Assembly (NCBI GenBank): GCA_031404815.1
Contig: JANNIH010000014.1
Location: 62,001 to 126,000 of the forward strand
DNA length: 64,000 nt
From: DASYKS01 sp031404815
GTDB taxonomy: Bacteria; Acidobacteriota; Thermoanaerobaculia; Multivoradales; UBA5704
Direction: 5' to 3'
Position numbers and translations under genes: made by a program. Below are positions 17,964 to 25,000 of the stretch, piece by piece. The stretch's first letter is position 1; each line of letters opens with the position of its first letter. The notes under the pieces were generated by a model. That model was not told where the DNA came from, searched no databases, and was given only the letters and a program-made list of their open reading frames with translations.

Positions 17964-18238
17964 GCAAGCGACATCACGGCAGCACCCTTGACGACTTCCT
18001 CAGAGAGGAAGGGACGTTCGAGGAAAATCAAGCCCTCGCGATCAAAGAAGTTGTCGTGTGGCAGTTGACTGACGCAATGCAAGAACGGTCACTCAGCAAG
18101 TCTCGCCTTGCCGTGCTACTTGGAACCAGCCGATCTCAAGTCGACAGACTTCTGGACCCAACACGCGATGTCACGCTTTCCACGCTCCAGCGGGCGGCAG
18201 CACTGGTGGGGCGGAAACTTCAGATCGAGTTGGTCTGA
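17960..18238 (+). CDS. XRE-family antitoxin-like regulator, toxin partner apparently lost
   Basis: A 92-residue protein with a helix-turn-helix: 'LTDAMQERSLSKSRLAVLLG' followed by 'TSRSQVDRLLDPTRDVTLSTL' and 'ALVGRKLQIELV'. The N-terminal 'GSTLDDFLREEGTFEE' is typical of antitoxins paired with RelE/HigB-like toxins (HigA/XRE type). Such antitoxins repress their own operon. The upstream toxin seems reduced to a stub, so this is an orphan. Confidence 0.75.
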   Translation: MSKRHHGSTLDDFLREEGTFEENQALAIKEVVVWQLTDAMQERSLSKSRLAVLLGTSRSQVDRLLDPTRDVTLSTLQRAAALVGRKLQIELV

Positions 18239-18712
18239 CAGGTCGCAAGTATCTCAAGCTGGCGGTGGGCGAGGTTCGTCGGAAACCGCCGCGCCTCCTC
18301 AACCCCCTCCCGCCGTACCGCGCTCTCGTACCGTATTCGAATCCACCCGCGCCGCCCTCGGCGCCCGCCGACGCTTGAATCTTCGTCCTCAAGCCCCCTT
18401 TTGCTCGATTTCTCGGAAACCGCCCTCTATCGTTGCGGCGTGGGGCGGATCGCAACCGGTCGGAGAAACCGTAAGAGGAGCGAACGAGATGTTCGGAAGA
18501 GGTCACTCGGCGGCTCTCGAACCACCGGCGGAACACCCTACAGGGGCAGAGGGTCCGGCGGGAATAACCGAAAATTTTACCTCGACGACCTCCGAGAATC
18601 CAAAGGCCCTGAGAGACGGGGGCCGTTTGCTAGGGTTTGCGGCGTCGGAAGGAACCGAGCGGACATGCGGAGGAAGAGGCGATGAAACACCGAATACACC
18701 GCGCGAGGGCGC
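18239..18712. other. Intergenic stretch without a recognised gene
   Basis: A frame starting at ATG 18489 after AAGAGGAG runs through repeat array A to 19151, but its composition is Gly/Arg/Ala-rich with no family pattern, and its end is dictated by the 21-bp repeats, so I do not call it a gene. AT-rich patches near 18575 (AAAATTTTACC) are the only other feature. The array that follows begins at 18713. Confidence 0.5.
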
Positions 18713-19018
18713 GGGACCAGGCGCCCGCCGGAGGGAAGAGCGATCCTCCCCGAAAAGTGGTGCTCCCGCGGCAGGGACCAGCGATCCCGAGGCAAGGACC
18801 AGCGTTCCCGCGGCAGGGACCAGCGATCCCGCGGCAAGGACCAGTGGTCCCGCGGCAAGGACCAACGACTTTGGCCGAAAGACGCTGGTCCCGCGGGAAG
18901 GACCAGTGATCCCGCGGCAGGGATCAACGATTTTGGCGCAAAGCCGTTGGTCCCGGCGGAGGGAACGCTGGTCCCGCGGCAGGGAGCGGCGATTTCGGCC
19001 CAGAAACGGCGGTCCTAG
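18713..19018 (+). repeat. Phased dyad array A (21/41-bp units)
   Basis: Eleven or so head-to-tail units. Short units are 21 bp (starts 18774, 18795, 18816, 18837, 18899, 18961), of the form GGACCA-G-YGRTCCC plus CGCGGCA. Longer units are 41 bp (starts 18733, 18858, 18920) with the same ends and an internal stem; a first unit at 18713 is 20 bp, and the last (18982) is degenerate. The unit at 18837 contains a perfect dyad GGACCA-G-TGGTCC. The 41-bp unit at 18920 folds as GGGA/TCCC, CAACG/CGTTG and TTTG/CAAA. It is followed by a terminator-like hairpin at 19164. Not a CRISPR: units are too short and have no spacers. Confidence 0.85.
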
Positions 19019-19163
19019 GGCTCTGAAGACCGTCGCCGCGAGACAAAGGCTTCACCTGTGCCGGCCATTTCGGCCCGCACCGAAAGCCAAGGCCAAGGCT
19101 CTGGCGGAAGCCAAGGGGAGTGAAGGGCAGTCCGTGAGCGCCGAGGCCTGATCCGGCGTTCCA

Positions 19164-19194
19164 GGCCGGGAGAGGGGGCAATCCTCTCCCGGCC
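19164..19194 (+). terminator. Strong 12-bp stem-loop, probable terminator
   Basis: Perfect stem GGCCGGGAGAGG / CCTCTCCCGGCC with a 7-nt loop, followed by GTTGTTGTTG on the plus strand. It sits between array A and the convergent zinc-ribbon gene. The T-rich tail favours termination of plus-strand transcription leaving array A. Confidence 0.6.
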
Positions 19195-19214
19195 GTTGTT
19201 GTTGCGCGAGCCGG

Positions 19215-20327
19215 CTACGATTTCAACTGCACGAAAATCAAGATCGCGATCAACGCCGCCACGACTGCGAAGAAGATCTTGACCGCGCTCCAGGGGCGGG
19301 TGCCTGCGATCGTTCCGGTGAAGCCGTTCACCAGCACCTGGAAGACCCGGGCGCCGTAGGTGTAGGAGACCAACCAGAGCGGCACCAGGAGATGTTTGAA
19401 GGTCTGGCCCGAGTAGTCGGCCTGGACCCTCAGGTTGCGGTGGGTGTCGCCCGGGATCTGCGCGGCGCAGAGGTCTCGCAACCGGGCATCCATGTCCGTC
19501 CGCGCATGTTCGGCCGCGGCGACCAGATCGATCTGGTACTGCTCGACCACCCATCCGGAGACGTAGCCCGGATCGTAGGGGACTACCGAAGCGGTCGGGT
19601 AGGGTTCGATCTTCCGCAACAGGTCGATCTGCACTCCCTTGGTCGCCGGCACCGGCACGTCGTCGAAGAAATGATCGAGGGCACCCGAGGCGGGCACCCA
19701 GCGCACCTTCCGCACCCGCTCGGTTTTGCCGTTGCGGACCTCGTTCTCGTAGTAGTAGTGGCCGGCCTCGGCGGTCCAGGTCGCGGCCACCTGGGCATCG
19801 AAGGTCCAGTAGGGAATGTAGAGCCCGTGCACTCGATCGGTGAGCGCCGCCTTCTTCAATTTGTTCGGCGCAAACCAGAGGCTGCCGTACCAGCGGCGAA
19901 CGCTCTCGCGCACGGTCGATTCGGCGATTTTGAACGGCAGCAAACTCTCCGGAGTGATCGGCGAGCGCGTGGCGGTCTGCGGTACGATTTGCGGCGAGCC
20001 GCAGAACTCGCAGTTTTGCGCCACGCGCGTCGAATCGAACAGGGAGATCGCCTTGCAGGCCTGGCACTGTACGGCCGTGCGCCCGGCGTCCCACCCTTTG
20101 CGATCGGCCGGCAGATTGCGCAAAGCGGTCGCGAGGTCGTGCTCTTTGACCACCGTGCCGTCGGCGGCCAATTTCGCCGGGGAGACCGCCCCGCAGTACG
20201 GGCAGACTAAGGCCTGCTTGGCGGGATTCCAAGCGGCCTCCGCGCCGCACGCCGGGCAGGCGTGTTTGGCGAGCGCGGAGATTTCCAGCGGTTCCGGCGG
20301 GGCCGGAGTCACGGACGTTTCAGACAT
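19215..20327 (-). CDS. Zinc-ribbon membrane protein, partner of the SPFH protein
   Basis: A 370-residue protein. Two rubredoxin-like zinc ribbons are visible: 'CPACGAEAAW' with 'CPYCGAVSP' (about residues 24-48) and 'CQACKAISLF' with 'CEFCGSPQI' (about 88-112). A beta-rich middle part ('GLYIPYWTFDAQVAATWTAE') follows, and a single C-terminal membrane helix ends 'ALIAILIFVQLKS'. Proteins of this form usually lie beside SPFH/band-7 'virion core-like' proteins, as here. They are sometimes misnamed as helicases because of the zinc ribbon. The role is unknown; membrane-domain organisation with the SPFH partner is plausible. Confidence 0.75.
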   Translation of the reverse strand: MSETSVTPAPPEPLEISALAKHACPACGAEAAWNPAKQALVCPYCGAVSPAKLAADGTVVKEHDLATALRNLPADRKGWDAGRTAVQCQACKAISLFDSTRVAQNCEFCGSPQIVPQTATRSPITPESLLPFKIAESTVRESVRRWYGSLWFAPNKLKKAALTDRVHGLYIPYWTFDAQVAATWTAEAGHYYYENEVRNGKTERVRKVRWVPASGALDHFFDDVPVPATKGVQIDLLRKIEPYPTASVVPYDPGYVSGWVVEQYQIDLVAAAEHARTDMDARLRDLCAAQIPGDTHRNLRVQADYSGQTFKHLLVPLWLVSYTYGARVFQVLVNGFTGTIAGTRPWSAVKIFFAVVAALIAILIFVQLKS

Positions 20328-20339
20328 ATGCGACTCCGG

Positions 20340-20397
20340 CCCCCCCCCCTTATCGGATCAATCGGATCAATCGGGTCAACTGGATCAAGCGGGTCAA
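20340..20397. repeat. C10 homopolymer and 9-bp microsatellite before the zinc-ribbon gene
   Basis: Ten consecutive C (20340-20349; G10 on the coding strand) lie 12 bp upstream of the minus-strand ATG at 20327, where the ribosome site should be. Five 9-bp units of the form CGGATCAAT/CGGGTCAAG follow (20353-20397) and reach into the last codons of the SPFH gene. Slippage in either tract could alter SD spacing or the SPFH C-terminus. Confidence 0.6.
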
Positions 20398-21458
20398 GCG
20401 TTCAGAAACGCATCGAGCGCGGCGCGCGTGATGCGATAGGCGGTGCCAATCTTCTTCGCTTTCAAGTCGCCCGACTCGATGGTCGCGATCACGTCGGCCT
20501 CGGTGACGCCGAGCGCCGTCGCCGCATCCGCCGGGGTCAACAGCTCGGGCAGACCGGGAGCGGCCGGCGCGGCCGGGGGCACAGCGCCCGCCGCCGGGGT
20601 CGAACCGAGCACGCCGCCCTGCTGCTGCATCATCTGCTGCGCCATCGCGAGCCCGACCGCCAGCTCGGTCGCGGCTCCCCCGGCGCCGCCCCCCTGCGCC
20701 ATCCCCTGCGCCATCTGGAACTTCACGTAGTCGTTCAGGTTGCCGACCGCGCCCATGCTGGAGCGCTTGTCGATCGCCGCTTCGACTTCGGGCGGCACGG
20801 AAGCGTTTTCAAGAACGAAGCTCGCCATCTCGATGCCGTACTTCGCCGTGAGCAGCGGGTTGATCAGCGGCAGGAGCGCCTCGCCGAGATCCTGGTAGCG
20901 GGTCGCGAGGTCGAGCACGGGGATCTTGGCGGTCGCCAAGGCATCCGAAAACACGCTCACCAACCGCGAGCGCATCACGTCGGCGAACTCTTCGAGCCGA
21001 AAGTTCTGGTCCGAGCCCGCGACCTCTTTCAAGAACAGCTTCGGCTCGACGATCCGGAAGTCGTAGGTGCCGAACGCGCGCACCCGCACGATGCCGAAAT
21101 CGGCGTCGCGCATCATGATCGGGTTCGAGGTGCCCCACTTGTTGCCGGTGAAAAGCCGCGTGGTGACGTAGTAGACGTCGGCTTTAAACGGCGACTGGAA
21201 GGCGTACTTCCAAGACTTCAGACTGGTCAAGACGGGTATGTTGTCGGTCGTGAGCGTGTGCTTGCCCGGCCCGAACAGGTCGCCGAACTCGCCCACGTAG
21301 ACGAACTGCGCCACCTGCGACTCCCGCACGATCAACTGCGCGCCGTTCTTGATCTCCTTGTCCTCGTCCGGATACCGGAACGACAAAGTGTCGCGCGAGT
21401 CGTCGGTCCACTCGATGACATCGATGAACTGGCCCTTCAAGAAATCGGTCAAACCCAT
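20394..21458 (-). CDS. SPFH/band-7 protein with C-terminal helix-turn-helix domain
   Basis: A 354-residue protein. The first about 230 residues match the YdjI/'virion core-like' SPFH family: 'FIDVIEWTDDSRDTLSFRYP', 'LIVRESQVAQFVYVGEFGD', 'GPGKHTLTTDNIPVL', 'VRAFGTYDFRIVEPKLFLKE'. A Gly/Ala/Gln-rich linker (about 245-300) follows. The last 50 residues, 'LLTPADAATALGVTEADVIA' plus 'GDLKAKKIGTAYRITRAALD', read as an excisionase/MerR-like HTH. Related SPFH proteins more often end in zinc ribbon or SHOCT modules, so this fusion is unusual. It forms a two-gene unit with the downstream zinc-ribbon protein. Confidence 0.85.
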   Translation of the reverse strand: MGLTDFLKGQFIDVIEWTDDSRDTLSFRYPDEDKEIKNGAQLIVRESQVAQFVYVGEFGDLFGPGKHTLTTDNIPVLTSLKSWKYAFQSPFKADVYYVTTRLFTGNKWGTSNPIMMRDADFGIVRVRAFGTYDFRIVEPKLFLKEVAGSDQNFRLEEFADVMRSRLVSVFSDALATAKIPVLDLATRYQDLGEALLPLINPLLTAKYGIEMASFVLENASVPPEVEAAIDKRSSMGAVGNLNDYVKFQMAQGMAQGGGAGGAATELAVGLAMAQQMMQQQGGVLGSTPAAGAVPPAAPAAPGLPELLTPADAATALGVTEADVIATIESGDLKAKKIGTAYRITRAALDAFLNA

Positions 21459-21570
21459 GGGGTGCTCCTCGGGCTAATTGGAAGTCGTATTCAATAACGG
21501 GACCCGCGGCATCCGGATCGGCACGTCGGTCGGAGATTCTATCCGGTTCGGGGGATGCAATCGATGTTCG

Positions 21571-21611
21571 CGCCCCCTCCTCGATCCTCCCCCACAAGGG
21601 GGGAGGAAGAA
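21571..21611 (-). repeat. Interspersed palindromic repeat, CCCTCCCCCC type (inverted copy)
   Basis: On the minus strand it reads TCTTCCTCCCCCCTTGTGGG followed by GGAGGATCGAGGAGGGGG, matching 7047-7089 and 21694-21731. Together with the next copy it forms a large inverted pair 80 bp apart. Confidence 0.75.
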
Positions 21612-21693
21612 CAGCGCGCACGTCCAAGAAGCAGAAACTTGAAAAACGGTAGGGCTTCGACAGAGATCCCCGCCCAGCAAGCCGCCCAAAGTC

Positions 21694-21731
21694 GTCCCTC
21701 CCCCCTTGCGGGGGAGGATAGGAGGGGGGTC
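21694..21731 (+). repeat. Interspersed palindromic repeat, CCCTCCCCCC type
   Basis: TCCCTCCCCCCTTGCGGGGG followed by AGGATAGGAGGGGGG. It abuts, and appears to truncate, the toxin stub at 21730-21756. Confidence 0.75.
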
Positions 21732-21756
21732 AAGCAAGCTCCGGGCGACGGATCAC
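21730..21756 (-). pseudogene. Stub of a MazF/PemK-type toxin cut by an interspersed repeat
   Basis: A GTG overlaps the TGA of the antitoxin by 4 bp and reads V-I-R-R-P-E-L-A before a stop that falls in the repeat. MazF/PemK toxins commonly begin (M/V)-(I)-RRGE(I/L)WW and follow their antitoxin with exactly this overlap. The match covers only 8 residues, so this is suggestive rather than proven. Confidence 0.35.
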
Positions 21757-21989
21757 CAAGGATCCCGCGTCAGGGTCGCCAGATGAAGGGCCTCCAGAAA
21801 GGGATCGGGCGTCTGGTCGACTTTCTCGTAGACTCGGTCGAGCGACTCTGTGATGCCGTTCCGTTTCTGCGCCTGGACGAATTCCCGGATGGCCGTGGCA
21901 TAGAGCTGGCTTCGGGAGATGCCCATCTCCGCCGCCATCGCCTCGGCGGACTCGAAGAGGGGGTCGGGTAGCGAAATGGCCGTCTTCAT
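21753..21989 (-). CDS. Ribbon-helix-helix (CopG/MazE-like) antitoxin
   Basis: A 78-residue protein. The N-terminal strand-helix-helix 'MKTAISLPDPLFESAEAMAA' plus 'EMGISRSQLYATAIREFV' is a classic RHH DNA-binding domain. The acidic C-terminal half (ITESLDRVYEKVDQTPDPF) would wrap a MazF-type toxin. The toxin itself seems reduced to a stub immediately downstream, leaving an orphan antitoxin that may still autoregulate or bind in trans. Confidence 0.8.
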   Translation of the reverse strand: MKTAISLPDPLFESAEAMAAEMGISRSQLYATAIREFVQAQKRNGITESLDRVYEKVDQTPDPFLEALHLATLTRDPW

Positions 21990-22015
21990 GGGGCTGGCAT
22001 AACTCGGTTGTATCG

Positions 22016-22276
22016 CTAACCCTCGCGCAGGGCCTCTACCGACCGAGGAGGGGTCTCACGCTCCACCGCTCGCGCCAGCGCAGCGAACAGCCGAGCCGCG
22101 TTGCGCGGCGAGCGGAGTTCGTGAAGAGTCTGCTCCAAGCTACGAAGCTCGGAAGCCGCGATGAGCACGACATCTTCTGCGCCCCGCCGACGGATGACGA
22201 CCGGTTCCAGCGTGGACGTCGCCTAGTCACAGAGTGACGCGAGGTTCGCTTGGGCGTGAGCGTAGGTGGTATCCAT
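22016..22276 (-). pseudogene. YefM/Phd-type antitoxin interrupted by an amber stop
   Basis: Reading from ATG 22276 gives MDTTYAHAQANLASLCD, then TAG (22223-22225), then the same frame continues 'ATSTLEPVVIRRRGAEDVVL' and 'IAASELRSLEQTLHELRSPR' and 'NAARLFAALARAVERE' to 22016. This is a full-length YefM/Phd antitoxin (86 codons) apart from codon 18, where the family has Glu (GAG to TAG). No YoeB toxin follows; the CopG-like antitoxin gene lies 26 bp downstream. Stop codons elsewhere in the window are used normally, so recoding is unlikely. Confidence 0.75.
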
Positions 22277-22311
22277 GGCAGAACCTCAAAGTAGTGGAAG
22301 AATGGACGCCT

Positions 22312-22340
22312 CCGTCATCCCGAGCGAGAGCGAGGGATCT
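22312..22340 (+). repeat. Left copy of an inverted interspersed repeat (CCGTCATCCCGAGCGAG type)
   Basis: The first 21 bp are matched exactly, in inverse orientation, by 24860-24880. Repeats of this kind are scattered in many bacterial genomes. The two copies bracket 2.5 kb of gene fragments, brnTA and the GrpB-family gene. The rest of 22277-22440 shows no gene. Confidence 0.7.
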
Positions 22341-22442
22341 GGGGGGCGGCCGGCCTTAAATCCCCTCGCATCATAGGGCAGTTCTTTTTGACTAGCCGTC
22401 ATAGACTTTCCCTGTAGCCTAAGGTAGCGAGAGATAGCCCCG

Positions 22443-22780
22443 ATGAGCAACAACCCCCTGGACGAAATCGATCCGCAGATCCTCGGCAGCCGATTGCGCC
22501 AAGGGCGCGAGGCCCGCGGCTTGACGCTGGAACAAGCCGCCGATCAATCCGGAATGACCTTCGAGGCGATCGTGGCCAGCGAGAAGAGTGATCAACGAAT
22601 TCGCCCCGAGGAGCTTCTGTCGCTGTCAACGTTGTACGAATGCCGACTCTGGATACTATGCAGAGGGGAGAGTTCCCCGCGGTGCGCAAGGCGATGGAGG
22701 CTTTGGGTCCGATCAAAGCCGATGAGCCCCTCCCTCCGCAGTACGTGTCGCTCGCCGTCAAGGCCTGGAAGCGGACCTGA
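22443..22780 (+). pseudogene. Frameshifted and internally deleted XRE (ImmA/IrrE-type) regulator
   Basis: The first frame gives an HTH N-terminus: 'DEIDPQILGSRLRQGREARG', 'LTLEQAADQSGMTFEAIVAS', then 'RIRPEELLSLSTLY', where the family pattern breaks. From ATG 22640 another frame gives 46 residues, 'VRKAMEALGPIKADEPLPPQ' and 'YVSLAVKAWKRT', like the C-terminal end of XRE/ImmA metallopeptidase regulators. The central metallopeptidase domain (HExxH) is missing. I read a deletion plus frameshift. Whether the HTH part is still made is unknown. Confidence 0.5.
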
Positions 22781-23232
22781 CAGAGAAGGGGTTTTTCGAA
22801 GCGAGGAACCTCAACTACCACGGCCTGAAGCTCTTCTCTATTTCGCTACTGTGGCGCTCTCATGTCACTACCCATGAGTTCTTCGCAAAAGTGAAACTCG
22901 GGCCGCGGGAGGATTGCGCCAGAGAAAGGCTCCTCTCAGAGAACCCAGGAAGATTAGAGGACTTTGCGGTTTTTCTCGTGAGATACGACCATCCCCTTGC
23001 CATAGTGATGCCTAACCCGCATCAAACTTTCGCCTCTTCTGGCGCGAGCTATTTCAGATTCCGCCTGGCGAGTTACGTAGCGTTGATAAAAGTCGACAAG
23101 AGTCCGATTGATATCGATCTGGAGCCCTTCGCCCTGGCACCAGTGCGCCCACTCATCGTACGGCTTAGCGATTTCATTAGCACCAATGAGTTCAGGGTCA
23201 TCGGGAATTCCATATCCAAGATGGCTTGGTGA
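22774..23232 (+). pseudogene. Fragment of an unnamed hypothetical protein family
   Basis: An open frame without its own start follows the HTH remnant: 'LTEKGFFEARNLNYHGLKLF', 'SISLLWRSHVTTHEFFAKVK', 'LGPREDCARERLLSENPG'. It resembles the C-terminal two thirds of HNH-associated hypothetical proteins that have 'L...SI.WR..V......V.LG..EE..R..L'. The N-terminal zinc-binding part is absent. A GTG at 22891 could start a 113-residue product, but it lies in mid-domain. Its 3' end abuts the truncated Uma2 gene, which suggests a deletion joined them. Confidence 0.4.
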
Positions 23233-23247
23233 ACTCGCGGCGTGGAC

Positions 23248-23559
23248 GGGAGGACCGTGAACCCCGTCCTCGGCGATTCGATCCTGATGCTCCCGGGCGA
23301 CAAACAGGAAGTCGGGCTGGACGACGGTCGTCTTCGAGAGCACAACGTCCGTGGGAGCAAAGAGCACAGTCCCGATCGGCGAAGTGGCGAGGAAATTGAA
23401 AATGGTCGCGAACAGCCGCCCGAGAAGCGTCTGGTGCGTCACGGTCGGCGCGAGTGTCATCAGGAACTCGCCCTCGATCAGCTCGCAACGCGGGCTGTCC
23501 TCCGGCAGGAGGAGGTAGTCGTCGTAGGTGAACGACTGCGAGTGGAGGAGTTCGGCCAT
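23248..23559 (-). pseudogene. Uma2 family nuclease, C-terminal half deleted
   Basis: Starting at MAELLHSQSFTYDDYLLLPE, the frame shows Uma2 blocks up to 'FAPTDVVLSKTTVVQPDFLF' and 'VAREHQDRIAEDGVHGPP', exactly where the catalytic PDLVIEI segment should begin. After that the frame (open to 22954) is just antisense to the neighbouring fragment. The catalytic D/E residues and the 'Y..GV.EYW' block are missing. Compare the intact copy at 10300-10860. Confidence 0.7.
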
Positions 23560-23628
23560 GGGTCGCAGCATACCGCCGGGTTTCCCTGACTGAACGGCGG
23601 AGCAAGAGAGGAGCCAGAGCCCCCCACC

Positions 23629-23657
23629 TTGACACCTCAGCTTTCTGTAGCTACATT
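23629..23657 (+). promoter_or_regulatory. brnTA promoter with palindromic operator
   Basis: Perfect TTGACA (23629-23634), 17-bp spacer, TACATT (23652-23657). A perfect 10-bp palindrome TGTAGCTACA (23646-23655) overlaps the -10, where the RHH antitoxin BrnA would bind to repress. The -10 ends 6 bp before the brnT ATG, implying a leaderless message. Confidence 0.6.
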
Positions 23658-23663
23658 TCGACC

Positions 23664-23936
23664 ATGGCGACGTGGGACGAAGCGAAGCGTCGAGCCAACC
23701 TCGTCCATCACGGCCTAGATTTTGATGGCTGCGAGGAGGTCTTCGACTATCCCGTGGTAACCCGAGAGGATGTTCGCGAGGAGTACGGAGAACTTCGCAT
23801 CAGCCTCTTCGGCTATTTGCGTGGTTGCATCGTCCACATGACTTACACGGAGCGCGAAGACGAGGTCCACGTCATCTCGCTTCGGGAGGCGACCCCATAT
23901 GAAACACGCTCGTACTTTGCATCCCTTCCCCACTAG
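23664..23936 (+). CDS. brnT: BrnT family ribonuclease toxin
   Basis: A 90-residue RelE-fold toxin. Family blocks: 'WDEAKRRANLVHHGLDFDGC', 'EEVFDYPVVTREDVREEYGE', 'RISLFGYLRG' and 'MTYTEREDEVHVISLREATP', ending in a Y near the C-terminus. BrnT cleaves RNA and is neutralised by BrnA. It comes first and overlaps brnA by 38 bp, the standard order. Confidence 0.85.
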   Translation: MATWDEAKRRANLVHHGLDFDGCEEVFDYPVVTREDVREEYGELRISLFGYLRGCIVHMTYTEREDEVHVISLREATPYETRSYFASLPH

Positions 23937-24219
23937 CCCCGAGGAAATCGAGGCCATGATCGCAAGGGCTCCGGCGCGAGTTGTCGACCCGGAATGCCCC
24001 TATGACCCGAACGATGCCGCCGCGGTCGAAGCCTTCTGGAAGACAGGGACCGTGCGCCAGCCCGGCCAACGCGGCCCGGGCATGAAACCCAAGAAGGTTC
24101 TGCTGTCCGTGAGGTACAGCCCGGAGGTCGTGGAGTTCTTCAAAGCTACCGGCGAAGGCTGGCAGGCACGAATGGACGAGGCACTGAAAGAGTGGATGGC
24201 GGTCCGTCGGTCGGCCTGA
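23899..24219 (+). CDS. brnA: BrnA family antitoxin
   Basis: A 106-residue antitoxin. The N-terminal half is Pro/Asp-rich ('DPECPYDPNDAAAVEAFWKT') as in BrnA proteins that clasp BrnT. The C-terminal 'KPKKVLLSVRYSPEVVEFFK' and 'ATGEGWQARMDEALKEWM' form the ribbon-helix-helix DNA-binding domain. It is expected to bind the palindrome at 23646-23655. Confidence 0.85.
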   Translation: MKHARTLHPFPTSPEEIEAMIARAPARVVDPECPYDPNDAAAVEAFWKTGTVRQPGQRGPGMKPKKVLLSVRYSPEVVEFFKATGEGWQARMDEALKEWMAVRRSA

Positions 24220-24281
24220 GCGCTCGACCGCCGGCCCAGACCTCTCGCCTGCAAGGGGCGTTTCGCTCAAGACTCCGGGCA

Positions 24282-24857
24282 ATGAACCCCCTCCAAGAAC
24301 GCGTTCAGCGAGCCGTCCGCGAGGATGTCGGTATTGCGCCCTATGACGTGCGCTGGCCCGATCTGTTCCGGCGCGAGGCGGAGCATCTTGGTTCATGTGT
24401 TCCAGCGGGGCTCATCCGGCGGATCGAGCATTTCGGCAGCACCGCCGTTCCCGGGCTCGCCGCCAAGCCGATCGTGGATATGCTCGTAGGGGTCAGCAGC
24501 CTGCGCGCGGCCCGAACCGAGATTGCGCCCATCCTCGAAGCCCAGGGCTACGACTACTACTGGCGCCCGAGCTTCGGAGACGACATCCCGCCGTGGTATG
24601 CCTTCTTCATCAAGCGCAACGACCGTGGCGTCCGCACGCATCACCTTCACATGATGACCCGGCGGCGGACGTTTCAAGAGCACTGGGAACGCCTTCTCTT
24701 CCGCGACTACCTCATCGCGCACCCGCAGACGGCACGCGCCTACGAGCGCCTCAAGATCGAGCTCGCCACCGCCTACCCAAACGACCGGGTCGCCTACACC
24801 GACGGCAAGACCGCGTTCATTCAGCGCATGACAGCCCAGGCAAAGAAGGCCCGATGA
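24282..24857 (+). CDS. GrpB family (nucleotidyltransferase-fold) protein
   Basis: A 191-residue protein; ATG 24282 (MNPLQERVQRAVREDVGI) begins the domain. GrpB/UPF0157 hallmarks: 'VRWPDLFRREAEHLGSCVPA', 'RIEHFGSTAVPGLAAKPIVD' (the G-S-x-A-V-P-G-L-x-A-K-P-x-x-D motif of the nucleotidyltransferase fold) and 'THHLHMM'. The family's substrate is not established; some members fuse to dephospho-CoA kinase. No clear ribosome site precedes it. Confidence 0.88.
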   Translation: MNPLQERVQRAVREDVGIAPYDVRWPDLFRREAEHLGSCVPAGLIRRIEHFGSTAVPGLAAKPIVDMLVGVSSLRAARTEIAPILEAQGYDYYWRPSFGDDIPPWYAFFIKRNDRGVRTHHLHMMTRRRTFQEHWERLLFRDYLIAHPQTARAYERLKIELATAYPNDRVAYTDGKTAFIQRMTAQAKKAR

Positions 24858-24880
24858 TCCGCTCTCGCTCGGGATGACGG
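24856..24880 (-). repeat. Right copy of the inverted CCGTCATCCCGAGCGAG-type repeat
   Basis: Reverse complement of the left copy at 22312-22340; 21 bp identical. It begins right at the stop of the GrpB-family gene. Confidence 0.7.
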
Positions 24881-24906
24881 TGACCGGCGGATTCCGCAAC
24901 CAACCC

Positions 24907-24957
24907 TTGACAACCCAACCGGTCCGGGTTGACAATAGCCCTCGCAGAAAATAGTAC
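24907..24957 (+). promoter_or_regulatory. Promoter with embedded inverted repeat upstream of array B
   Basis: Two perfect TTGACA hexamers (24907-24912 and 24929-24934). The second has a 17-bp spacer to TAGTAC (24952-24957; 3/6). Between the hexamers CAACCC (24911-24916) and GGGTTG (24926-24931) form an inverted repeat, a possible operator. No gene follows on this strand before array B, so if active it would transcribe the array. Confidence 0.4.
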
Positions 24958-25000
24958 TTTCGATCCATTCGTGCTCGCCGCGAGCGTACCTCTCGTCTGC

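Noticed and set aside
18320..18360. tRNA-like TTCGAATCCACC near 18338
   Set aside because: No D-arm, anticodon stem or matching acceptor arm can be formed with the upstream sequence.
18489..19151. Open frame with a good SD running through array A
   Set aside because: Composition is low complexity, its length is forced by 21-bp units that keep every frame open, and no family pattern appears outside the repeats.
22954..23247. C-terminal extension of the second Uma2 gene
   Set aside because: The residues after GVHGPP have no Uma2 pattern and are antisense to another gene fragment.
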